Part shown: piece after piece, positions 53,598 to 61,700 of the stretch
Layout of the letters: each line of letters begins with the position of its first letter
Numbering within the stretch: the stretch's first letter is position 1
Source of the DNA: Streptomyces sp. DSM 110735
GTDB lineage: Bacteria; Actinomycetota; Actinomycetes; Streptomycetales; Streptomycetaceae
NCBI RefSeq assembly: GCF_016482685.1
Contig: NZ_JACYHF010000010.1
Span: forward strand, 124,001-188,000
DNA: 64,000 nt
Direction of reading: 5' to 3'
Notes under the pieces: model-generated
Databases searched by the model: none
Seen by the model: only the letters and a program-made list of their open reading frames with translations
What the model was told of the DNA's origin: nothing
Program-made: the position numbers and the translations under genes

Positions 53598-53793
53598 CTC
53601 GCTCCACCCGTCCGGTGATCTCGCACACACATTGTCCCTTCCTGGGGACTTCAGGAACGGAACACGGGTTCCTCACGTCTGTCAGAGGGGTGGTTCGGGC
53701 AGGGTCCTGTCAACCCCGTCGGTCCCATGGCCCATCATGGGATCTTTGGAAGCGGAGCCCCCGGCTCCAGGCCCCGAGGAGATCAGCACCAGC

Positions 53794-55128
53794 GTGACCA
53801 AGCGCCACGGTTATGCCCTGCTCAGTGCGCTCGCCGCACTCGTCGTGATCCTGTCCGGCGTCATCTACGTCACGACGACACGCGGTGAGGACACCACGCG
53901 CGGCACGGTCGCCGACAGCGGCCCCCACCACGGTTCCACCGTCGCCCCCGCCTCCACGGGGACCTGGGTCGGAGCCTGGTCCGCCGCGCCCGCGGGCGCC
54001 GAGCCCGGCACCGAGACCCTCGGCATGGCGGGGCGCTCGGTGCGCAACGTCGTGCACGTGGGCACGGGCGGTACGAGCGCCCGCATCACGCTGTCCAACC
54101 TCTACGGCCAGACCCCGCTGACCATCACGCACGCCTCGCTCGCCGTCTCCGCGGGCCAGAACACCGCCGCCGCCCGTGCGGAAACGATGCGGCGGCTCAG
54201 CTTCAACGGCGCCGCGAGCGTCGTCATCCCGGCGGGCGAGCAGATCACCAGCGACGCGGTGCGGGTGAACATCCCGCACGACACGGACGTGCTGGTCACC
54301 ACGTACTCCCCGACCCCCTCCGGTCCGGTCACCTACCACCCGCGCGCCCGGCAGCTCTCGTACATCGCGGCGGGCGACCGCACCGAGGACGCCACCGGGA
54401 CGCCGTACACCGCGCAGACGCCCTTCTGGCGGTACCTGACCGCGTTGGACGTCATCAGCCACGAGGCGGACGGCACCGCCGTCGTCTTCGGCGACTCCAT
54501 CACCGACGGGCTGACCTCCACGATCGGCGCCAACCGGCGCTGGCCCGACGCGCTCTCCCAGCGGCTGCGCGCGGCCGTGGAGAGCGGGGACAATCTGCCC
54601 CGGTACACCGTCGTCAACGAGGGCATCAGCGGCAACCAGGTCCTCGCGGACGGTCTCGGGCGCCCCGCCGACAACCCCAGCGGCATCGGGCGCTTCGGGC
54701 GGGACGTGCTCGGCCGCCCCAACACCAAGGTCGTGATCATCGACCTCGGCATCAACGACATCCTGCGCAACCCGCGCCGGGCGGACCCGAACAAGATCGC
54801 CGACGGTCTGCGCACGCTGGTCCGCCAGGCGCACGCCCGCGGGCTGAAGGTCGTCGGCGCCACGCTGATGCCGTTCCAGGGACACCTCGGCTGGACGCCC
54901 TCCCGCGAGGTCGTCCGCCAGCAGGTCAACGCCCAGATCCGCGCGGGCAAGGTCTTCGACGCGGTCGTCGACTTCGACGCCGCCCTCCGCGACCCCTACG
55001 CCCCCCACCACCTCCGCCCCGAGTACGACTCCGGCGACCACCTCCACCCCAGCGACCTGGGCTTCCACAAGATGGCGGAGGTCTTCGACCTGCGGATGCT
55101 GCGGGGGGCGGGGCAGGCGGAGCTTTAG
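53794..55128 (+). CDS. Secreted/anchored SGNH (GDSL) hydrolase
   Basis: About 444 residues. N-terminal signal anchor ('YALLSALAALVVILSGVIYV'), then a beta domain, then the SGNH catalytic domain: block I 'VVFGDSITDG' (Ser), block II 'NEGISGNQVL', block III 'IDLGINDIL' (Asn), block V 'DSGDHLHPSDLG' (Asp-His). The linker-plus-catalytic layout fits secreted esterases/lipases acting on wall polymers or lipids. Start GTG 53794 has GAGGAG 12 nt upstream; ATG 53737 gives 19 extra residues but no binding site. Confidence 0.88.
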   Translation: MTKRHGYALLSALAALVVILSGVIYVTTTRGEDTTRGTVADSGPHHGSTVAPASTGTWVGAWSAAPAGAEPGTETLGMAGRSVRNVVHVGTGGTSARITLSNLYGQTPLTITHASLAVSAGQNTAAARAETMRRLSFNGAASVVIPAGEQITSDAVRVNIPHDTDVLVTTYSPTPSGPVTYHPRARQLSYIAAGDRTEDATGTPYTAQTPFWRYLTALDVISHEADGTAVVFGDSITDGLTSTIGANRRWPDALSQRLRAAVESGDNLPRYTVVNEGISGNQVLADGLGRPADNPSGIGRFGRDVLGRPNTKVVIIDLGINDILRNPRRADPNKIADGLRTLVRQAHARGLKVVGATLMPFQGHLGWTPSREVVRQQVNAQIRAGKVFDAVVDFDAALRDPYAPHHLRPEYDSGDHLHPSDLGFHKMAEVFDLRMLRGAGQAEL

Positions 55129-55238
55129 CCCTCCGGGGGTTCGGGGGCTCGCGGGTGCGGCTCTGGGTGCCGTCCTACGGGCACCCGCGCCGCAGGGGGC
55201 CGGGCAAGGCCGGCGTCGGGGGCGTGAATACTGACCCC

Positions 55239-55841
55239 ATGACCCGCTTGATCCTCGCCACCCGTAACGCCGGAAAGATCACCGAGCTGAGGGCGATTCT
55301 CGCCGAAGCCGGACTGCCCCATGAGCTGATCGGCGCCGATGCCTTTCCGGAGGTGCCGGACGTCAAGGAGACCGGCGTCACCTTCGCCGAGAACGCGCTG
55401 CTCAAGGCGCACGCGCTCGCCCAGGCCACCGGTCTGCCCGCCGTCGCCGACGACTCCGGTCTCTGCGTGGACGTACTGAACGGCGCGCCCGGCATCTTCT
55501 CCGCCCGCTGGGCCGGCCGCCACGGCGACGACCGGGCCAACCTGGACCTGCTCCTCGCCCAGCTCTCCGACATCGCGGACGAACACCGCGCCGCCCACTT
55601 CGCCTGCGCCGCCGCCCTCGCCCTGCCGGACGGCACCGAGCGCGTGGTGGAAGGCCAGCTCCGCGGCACCCTGCGCCACACCCCGTCCGGCACGAACGGC
55701 TTCGGCTACGACCCGATCCTCCAGCCGGAGGGCGAGTCCCGGACGTGCGCGGAGCTGTCGGCGGACGAGAAGAACGCGATCAGCCATCGGGGGGAGGCGT
55801 TCCGGGCGTTGGTGCCGGTGGTGCGGGAGCTGCTGGGCTGA
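55239..55841 (+). CDS. rdgB: RdgB/HAM1 non-canonical purine NTP pyrophosphatase
   Basis: A 200-residue house-cleaning enzyme hydrolysing dITP/XTP to monophosphates. Start motif 'LILATRNAGKITELRAIL', catalytic 'AVADDSGLCVDVLNGAPGIF', 'NGFGYDPILQPEG' and 'NAISHRGEAFRAL' are all canonical. ATG 55239 begins exactly at the conserved N-terminus. Confidence 0.95.
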   Translation: MTRLILATRNAGKITELRAILAEAGLPHELIGADAFPEVPDVKETGVTFAENALLKAHALAQATGLPAVADDSGLCVDVLNGAPGIFSARWAGRHGDDRANLDLLLAQLSDIADEHRAAHFACAAALALPDGTERVVEGQLRGTLRHTPSGTNGFGYDPILQPEGESRTCAELSADEKNAISHRGEAFRALVPVVRELLG

Positions 55842-55848
55842 GTTCACG

Positions 55849-55893
55849 ACGGAGTCCCGCGCCTTCGATTCGAAGGTGCGGGACTCCGTTTTC
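55849..55893 (+). terminator. Terminator of rdgB
   Basis: A 12-bp stem, ACGGAGTCCCGC with GCGGGACTCCGT, an inner CTTCG/CGAAG hairpin and a TTTT run after it; it starts 8 nt after the rdgB stop. Confidence 0.85.
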
Positions 55894-55896
55894 CTG

Positions 55897-55969
55897 TGCG
55901 CCCGGTCGGATTCGAACCGACAAACACGACCACCTAAAGATCGCCGCTCGGCCGTTGGCGTACGGGCGC
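55897..55969 (-). tRNA. tRNA-Leu-like gene (anticodon TAG) with a short variable arm
   Basis: Minus-strand cloverleaf of 73 nt: acceptor GCGCCCG/CGGGCGC, TA, 3-bp D stem CGC/GCG with a GG-containing loop, anticodon stem CGATC/GGTCG with loop TTTAGGT (anticodon TAG, the loop of ordinary tRNA-Leu(UAG)), and T arm GTCGG-TTCGAAT-CCGAC. The variable region is only about 5 nt (TGTTT), whereas tRNA-Leu normally has a long variable arm. Discriminator A, no CCA. Either an unusual tRNA or a tRNA-derived element. Confidence 0.6.
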
Positions 55970-55985
55970 CTGCCTCGGCCATACA

Positions 55986-56645
55986 TTACCGGGGAAAAGT
56001 ATGCCGTCGCCGACCACCTCGGCACCAGGTGGCCGTGATCGCGTGGCAGTTGGGACACAGCAGACGCAGGTTCTCGCGGCGGTTGTCCCGCCAGTCCCCG
56101 TTGATGTGATCGACCTCCAGCGTCATGGGTCTGCCGATCCACTCGGCACCAACACCGCACTTCGCGCAGCGATCAGGGGTGCCAACCTCGTGAAGCGCGC
56201 GACGCAGGCTCTTGGTTGCGATGCGCTGCCCGCCGTCGTGCCGGACCAGAACGTCCTGTGCCCGCCGGGCATTGACCGCCGGCCTTCCTCGCTGGTGAGC
56301 CTGCCCGAGAAAGTGCGCGGTCGTCAGACGGTCCTCGGCGATCCACCGGTGGAGGTTCGCTCGCTGTGTGCCGTTGTTCTTCCGGCCCAGACGGCGGAGC
56401 ACCTCGGTGAGAGAAGCCGATGCGGCGACCGCCACGCGCAACTCCTCGGGTGTGGGTCGCCCCCGCCTTCCGAAGGGCGGGAAATGAGAGACGTCGATAC
56501 CGAAATGAGCGAAGCGCCTCATGAGGTATCGGCGCAGGCCGCCATACGAACCGGCGCCGAGGAAGACGATGACCTCCTCGATGTCTGAGCACCGCCTTGC
56601 GGCTTCGGCCAGGCGCTCTCGGGTGTACCGCACACCGCTGCTCAC
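55986..56645 (-). CDS. HNH endonuclease, second of tandem pair
   Basis: A 219-residue protein. N-terminal half is built of two related helical modules ('RYTRERLAEAARRCSDIEEV' leading to 'FAHFGIDVSHFP', then 'ASASLTEVLRRLGRKNNGTQ'). The C-terminus is an HNH domain: zinc Cys pair 'RCAKCGVG', catalytic 'LEVDHINGDWRDNRRENLRL' and 'LCPNCHAITATW'. GTG 56645 overlaps the stop of the preceding HNH gene by 4 nt. It ends 17 nt before the tRNA-like gene. It may be a mobile or DNA-processing nuclease; role unknown. Confidence 0.88.
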   Translation of the reverse strand: MSSGVRYTRERLAEAARRCSDIEEVIVFLGAGSYGGLRRYLMRRFAHFGIDVSHFPPFGRRGRPTPEELRVAVAASASLTEVLRRLGRKNNGTQRANLHRWIAEDRLTTAHFLGQAHQRGRPAVNARRAQDVLVRHDGGQRIATKSLRRALHEVGTPDRCAKCGVGAEWIGRPMTLEVDHINGDWRDNRRENLRLLCPNCHAITATWCRGGRRRHTFPR

Positions 56646-57196
56646 GAGGAGCGCCCCTTTCCCCGGCCCCGGTAGCTGTCCGTCGCGGAGTGGCAATTGG
56701 GGCAGAGCAGACGCAGGTTTTCGATGCGGTTGTCGCGCCAGTTGCCGTCGATGTGGTCGACTTCCAAGGGGAGCGGCTCGCCGAGCCACACCGGCTCGAT
56801 ACCGCACAAGGCGCACCGTTCTTCCACGCCCAGCTCGCGCAGCGCCTTCTTGAGCCGACTGCTCGGGATGCGTCTGGCGTGTGCCGACGTGTCCTCGGCC
56901 AGGAGCTGCACGCCGGTCCGGCCGCGCCTCTGGTTCTCCCTGGGGGCCAACGGCGTGAAGTGCGACGTGTCGATGCCGTAGGCCTTGATCCGACGGGAGA
57001 TGTTCGTGTGGTTGCCGCCCACCAAGTCGAGCCCGAGCCGCCGCAGGACCTCGTTGACACTCTTCGACCGAGCGACGACTGGCTCGAGGACCTGCTTGGT
57101 CCACTTGGCTCCCTCACGCTCGAAGTGCGAGACGTCCACCCCGAGCTTCTTCATCCGCTCGTGGACGTACCGCCGCTTCCAGCTCTTCGGATCCAC
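56642..57196 (-). CDS. HNH endonuclease, first of tandem pair
   Basis: A 184-residue paralogue of the next gene. Modules 'RMKKLGVDVSHFEREGAKW' and 'SKSVNEVLRRLGLDLVGGNH' are followed by 'RIKAYGIDTSHFTP' and the HNH domain 'RCALCGIEP', 'LEVDHIDGNWRDNRIENLRL', 'LCPNCHSATDSY'. The GTG at 57196 was chosen for GGAGGGG upstream; the frame is open to 57271 without a binding site. Compared with its partner it lacks most of the first helical module. Confidence 0.85.
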   Translation of the reverse strand: MDPKSWKRRYVHERMKKLGVDVSHFEREGAKWTKQVLEPVVARSKSVNEVLRRLGLDLVGGNHTNISRRIKAYGIDTSHFTPLAPRENQRRGRTGVQLLAEDTSAHARRIPSSRLKKALRELGVEERCALCGIEPVWLGEPLPLEVDHIDGNWRDNRIENLRLLCPNCHSATDSYRGRGKGRSS

Positions 57197-57304
57197 CTCC
57201 AGCCCCTCCGCCCCGGCCGCACGTTCGTCGCCCGCTTGGACTAACGAACCGGTTATCGGACGGTCGCGCACGGAAAACGGAAAGCGGGGGGGCGGAGAGA
57301 AGTG

Positions 57305-57336
57305 CGGCCCGCGCCGGAAGGGTCCGGGGCGGGCCG
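57305..57336. terminator. Hairpin downstream of bcp
   Basis: CGGCCCGC pairs with GCGGGCCG around a 16-nt loop, about 20 nt after the bcp stop on the minus strand. No T-run; probable GC-rich terminator. Confidence 0.55.
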
Positions 57337-57355
57337 TTCGTGGGGCGGGGTGGGG

Positions 57356-57823
57356 TCAGATGCCCAGGTCCTTGATGATCTTCGCTACGTGACCTGTCGC
57401 CTTGACGTTGTAGAGGGCCCGTTCGACCTTGCCGTTCTCGTCGACGATCACCGTGGAGCGGATGACGCCGACGACGGTCTTGCCGTAGAGCTTCTTCTCG
57501 CCGTAGGCGCCGTACGCCTCCAGGACCTGCTTGTCGGGGTCGGCCAGGAGGGTGACCTTCAGGGACTCCGCGTCGCGGAACTTGGCCAGCTTCTCCGGCT
57601 TGTCGGGGGAGATGCCGATGACGTCGTAGCCGGCGCCGGCCAGCAGCGCGAGGTTGTCGGTGAAGTCGCACGCCTGCTTGGTGCAGCCGGGGGTAAGTGC
57701 CGCGGGGTAGAAGTAGACGATGACCTTGCGGCCCTTGTGGTCCGCCAGGGACACCTCGTTGCCGTCGGCGTCGGGGAGGGTGAAGGCCGGGGCCGGGTCC
57801 CCGGGCTGGAGTCGCTCGCTCAT
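57356..57823 (-). CDS. bcp: Thioredoxin-dependent thiol peroxidase (Bcp/PrxQ)
   Basis: A 155-residue atypical 2-Cys peroxiredoxin. 'VIVYFYPAALTPGCTKQACD' has the peroxidatic Cys (about 47) and the resolving Cys five residues on, as in Bcp-type PrxQ; the usual KDxTPGC is AALTPGC here. 'YDVIGISPDKPEKLAKF' and 'TVVGVIRSTVIVDENGKV' complete the fold. Reduces hydroperoxides using thioredoxin. Confidence 0.93.
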   Translation of the reverse strand: MSERLQPGDPAPAFTLPDADGNEVSLADHKGRKVIVYFYPAALTPGCTKQACDFTDNLALLAGAGYDVIGISPDKPEKLAKFRDAESLKVTLLADPDKQVLEAYGAYGEKKLYGKTVVGVIRSTVIVDENGKVERALYNVKATGHVAKIIKDLGI

Positions 57824-57927
57824 CCCGCCAGCCTAATCGGACGGACCGGGGCCCCTCGCCGTGCGGAGCGGCCAGGAACTGACAGACTGTTCACCACAAA
57901 GCATCAGCAGACTTCGGAGGCCGTACG

Positions 57928-58260
57928 GTGGCGGAGACGTCGGACACCAGAACACCGGCGCAGATCGAGGCGGACATCAAGCGCCGTCGTGAAGTGCTGG
58001 CCGAGACGCTCGACGAGATCGGGGTGCGCGTGCACCCCAAGACGATCGTCGGCGATGCCAAGGCGAAGGCCGTCGCCAACCTCGACCACGTCTTCGGCCA
58101 GGCGTTCGTCACGGCCAACCGGGTGATGACCGAGGTACGGGACCAGTTCGTGGACGACGACGGCGCGCCCCGCATGGAGCGGATCGTGCCCGCCGCGCTG
58201 ATCGTGGCGGGCGCGGTGGGTCTGGTCGTGGTCGGCGCGACCCGGCGGCGCAGGCGCTGA
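57928..58260 (+). CDS. DUF3618 protein
   Basis: A 110-residue protein. 'TPAQIEADIKRRREVLAETL' is the DUF3618 signature helix; a hydrophobic helix ('IVPAALIVAGAVGLVVVGA') ends in 'TRRRRR'. Such proteins are cytoplasm-facing, C-terminally anchored and of unknown function. The GTG start has GGAGG 6 nt upstream. Followed after 24 nt by the GroES-like gene. Confidence 0.88.
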   Translation: MAETSDTRTPAQIEADIKRRREVLAETLDEIGVRVHPKTIVGDAKAKAVANLDHVFGQAFVTANRVMTEVRDQFVDDDGAPRMERIVPAALIVAGAVGLVVVGATRRRRR

Positions 58261-58284
58261 GCCGCGGCGGGTAGGTTCTGGGGT

Positions 58285-58644
58285 GTGAGCGCCAACAGAG
58301 ACGAGCAGAGCACGCCCCACCACGACAAGCTGCCCATCCGGATGCTGCACGACCGGGTTCTCGTGCGGCAGGAGACCGGTGAGGGCGAGCGGCGGTCGGG
58401 CGGCGGCATCCTGATCCCCGCCACGGCGGCGGTCGGGCGCAGGCTGGCCTGGGCCGCGGTGGTGGCGGTCGGGCAGAACGTGCGGACGGTGGAGCCCGGT
58501 GACCGGGTGCTGTTCGACCCGGAGGACCTGGCCGAGGTCGAGGTGCGGGGGGTGGCGTACGTGCTCATGCGCGAGCGTGATCTGCACGCGGTGGCCGCCG
58601 ACCGGTTCGAGGGGTCGGAGGACTCCACGGGGCTGTACCTGTAG
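58285..58644 (+). CDS. GroES-like co-chaperonin-fold protein
   Basis: A 119-residue Cpn10-fold protein: 'LPIRMLHDRVLVRQETGEGE', 'RSGGGILIPATAAV', 'WAAVVAVGQNVRTVEPGDRV' and 'RGVAYVLMRERDLHAV'. It lacks a neighbouring groEL and is longer than true GroES (about 97-102), with extra N- and C-terminal ends, so it is a paralogue rather than the main co-chaperonin. GTG start. Probably transcribed with the DUF3618 gene. Confidence 0.85.
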   Translation: MSANRDEQSTPHHDKLPIRMLHDRVLVRQETGEGERRSGGGILIPATAAVGRRLAWAAVVAVGQNVRTVEPGDRVLFDPEDLAEVEVRGVAYVLMRERDLHAVAADRFEGSEDSTGLYL

Positions 58645-58656
58645 GACCCGCTGATA

Positions 58657-58697
58657 CGACGGAGGGGCTGGTGACCTGGTCACCAGCCCCTCCGTCG
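58657..58697. terminator. Bidirectional terminator
   Basis: An 18-bp stem, CGACGGAGGGGCTGGTGA with TCACCAGCCCCTCCGTCG, between the convergent GroES-like and PBP genes. Confidence 0.85.
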
Positions 58698-58737
58698 TGC
58701 AGTCATGCAGTCGTACAGCCGTGCGGCCGTACGGGCG

Positions 58738-61700
58738 TCAGTCGCGGCGCCCGTTCAGCGCCGGACCGCCGAGCCCGGCCGGGAGACCGCCCGCGCCGCC
58801 GTCGGCCGCGCCACCGCCGCCGGTGGCGTCACCGCCGGTCGCGCCGCCGGGGGTGCCGCCGGTGGCCGCGCCGCCCGCGGCGTCTCCGCCGGTCGCCGCC
58901 CCGCCGGTGGTGGGGGCGCCGCCGGTGGCGCCGCCGTCGGTCGGGGTGCCGCCGGTCGCGCCGCCGTCGGTGGGCGTGCCGGTGGCGGCGCCGCCGGTCT
59001 GGCCGCCGTCGGTCGGCGTGGCGCCCTGGCTGGGCGTGCCGGTGGCGGTGCCGCCGTCCTGGCCCGCGTCGGTGCCGGGCTCGGTGGGCGCCAGGGTGGC
59101 GGGTGCCTCGACCTCGGCGCCCTGCTGGAGGTCCAGGTCGAAGGTGGCGGCGGGCTTCCCGCTGAGGGCGTCCTTCGTGTACTGCGCCCAGATCGCGGTG
59201 GGCGGACCGCCACCGTTCATACGGGGCTGGCCGAGCGCGCCGTACAGCGGCTGGTGCTGTGCCGTGACCGGGTCCTGGCCCATGACCGCGACCACGGTGG
59301 CCAGGTCGGGGGTGTACCCGGCGAACCAGGCGGCGGTGTCGCGCTCGGCGGTGCCGGTCTTGCCCGCGGCGGGGCGCCCCGCTGCCTTCGCGGCCATGGC
59401 GGTACCGGTCTCGACGACGCTCCGGAGCACGGAGGTGGTGGTGTCGGCTGCCTCACGGCTGACGACCTGCTTGGACTGCCCGCCGGGGAGGGTCACCGGG
59501 TTGCCGCCCTTGGTGACCTTGTCGATGAGCGTGTACGTGCCGTGCCGCCCGTGGTTGGCGAGGGTGGCGTACGCCTGGGCCATCTCCAGGACGCTGGCGT
59601 TGGCGGTGCCGAGCGCGATGGACGGCGAGGGGTACATGTCGGGGGTGTCGGCGGGGATGCCGAGGTCGATCGCGGTCTTCTTGACCTTGGCGCCGGTGAC
59701 GTCGGCGGCCATCTGCGCGTACACCGAGTTCACGGAGAGGTCGGTGGCCTTGCGGACGGTGATCTGGCCGTACGACTTCTGGTCCTCGTTCTCCGGGGCG
59801 TAGGCGCCGCCGCTCCAGCCCTGTACGGGGCGCTTGTTGGTGCCGTCGTAGTAGGTGTTCGGGGTGATCGGCTTGCCGTCCTGGGTGGTGGAGCCGTTCT
59901 GGACCGCCGAGGTGAACACGAACGGCTTGAAGGTGGAGCCGACCTGGAAGTCACCGCGGGTGGCGCCGTTGGTGTACTGCTTCAGGTAGTCGATGCCACC
60001 GTAGAGCGCGACCACGCGACCGGTCTTGGGGTCGACGGAGGCGCCGCCCGCGCGGACGTAGGTGTCGGCCTTGTTGTTCTTGTTCAGCTTGGAGATGAGC
60101 TGGTCGTCGACGGCCTTGACGAAGTCGTCCTGCTTGTCCTTCTGGATGGTGGTCGTGATGCGGTAACCACCGCGCGTCATCTGCTCCTTGGTGAGGATGT
60201 GGTGGTCGGTGAGGTAGTCCTTGACCGCCTCGACGAGGTAACCGCGCTGGCCGGACAGACCGGTGGAGATGGTCTGTTCCCTCGGCATGGGGAACTTCAG
60301 TCCGGTGCGCTCGGACTGCGACAGCCAGCCCTTCTTGACCATGCCGTCCAGGACGTAGTTCCAACGGGCCACGGCGGCGGGCTTGTTCTCGGGGTGGGCG
60401 ACGACGTCGTACTCGCTGGGCGCGTTGACGAGCGCGGCGAGGTAGGCGGCGTGGGCGGCGTCGAGCTTGACGGCGTCCTTGCCGTAGTACGCCTGGGCGG
60501 CGGCCTGGATGCCGTAGGCGCCGCGGCCGAAGAAGCTGGTGTTGAGGTAGCCCTGGAGGATCTCGTCCTTGGACTTCTCGCGGCCGAGCTTGACCGAGAT
60601 GAAGAACTCCTTCGCCTTGCGGGTCAGGGTCTGTTCCTGCGCCAGGTAGTAGTTCTTCACGTACTGCTGGGTGATGGTGGAGCCGGACTGCTTGCCCTTG
60701 CCGGTGGCCATGTTCCAGCCCGCGCGGAGCATCGCCTTGGGGTCGACGGCGGGCTCGGTGTAGAAGTCCCGGTCCTCGGCGGCGAGTACGGCGTGCTGGG
60801 CGTTCTTGGAGACCTCGGAGAGGTTGACGTTCTCGCGGTTGACCTGGCTGTCGCGGGTGTCGCGGGCGAGCTGGGAGCCGTCGGCGTAGAGGTAGACGTT
60901 GCTCTGCTTGGTGGCGAGGGCGTTGGCGGGCGGGATCTTCACCATCGAGTAGCCGAGGAAGAAGAGCCCGACGAGCAGCAGTGCGCCGACGACGACGGTG
61001 CCGAGGATCAGGCGCCAGCCGGGGACGAAGCGGCGCCAGCCGGTGCGCTTGGGCTTCTTGCCGTTGCCGTTACCGCTGCCGTTACCGCTGCCGCTGGCTG
61101 CGGTGGTGGTCTCCGGGGCGGTGTCCGAGGTACGGGGGATGACGCTGGTGGCCGCGGCGGCGCTTCCCGTGCCGGTGACGGTGGGGGCGGCGGGCGTGGT
61201 GGGCTGCTTGTCCCCCTGGCGGGGGGCGTTGACGCGCCGGAGCACCTGCGTGTGCTCGTCTGCGGGCGGCTCGCCCTTGGGGTCCTTGATCCGCCGCAGC
61301 ACCTGGGTGCTCTCGGTGGGCGGGGGCTCGCTCTGGTTCCCGCCCTTGGCGCCCTGCGGCGCCTTGATCCGCCGGAGCACCTGCGTGCTCTCGGCAGCGG
61401 GCGTCTCCTCGGCACCGGAACGAGGTCCGGGGACGGAGGGGGTCTGGGCGGTGCCCTGCTTGGCACCGGGGGCACCGGAGGCCGAACGGCCGGACTGGGG
61501 AGCCTGGTTGGGGCGCCCGGAGGGGTCGGCACCGGGTCCCTGACCGGCGGCGCCGCCGGTCTGGCCGGTCTGGCCCGTGCGGGACGTGCCGCCGAGCTGG
61601 GCTGCCTGACCGCCGCCCTGAGCGGGACGGGAGGCTCCGCCGGTCTGGCCGGTCTGGCCAGGACGGGACGCGCCGCCGCCCTGAGCCGGACGCTCGGCAC

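Noticed and set aside
55155-55238. 28-residue upstream extension of RdgB
   Set aside because: The family's conserved N-terminus begins exactly at the ATG at 55239.
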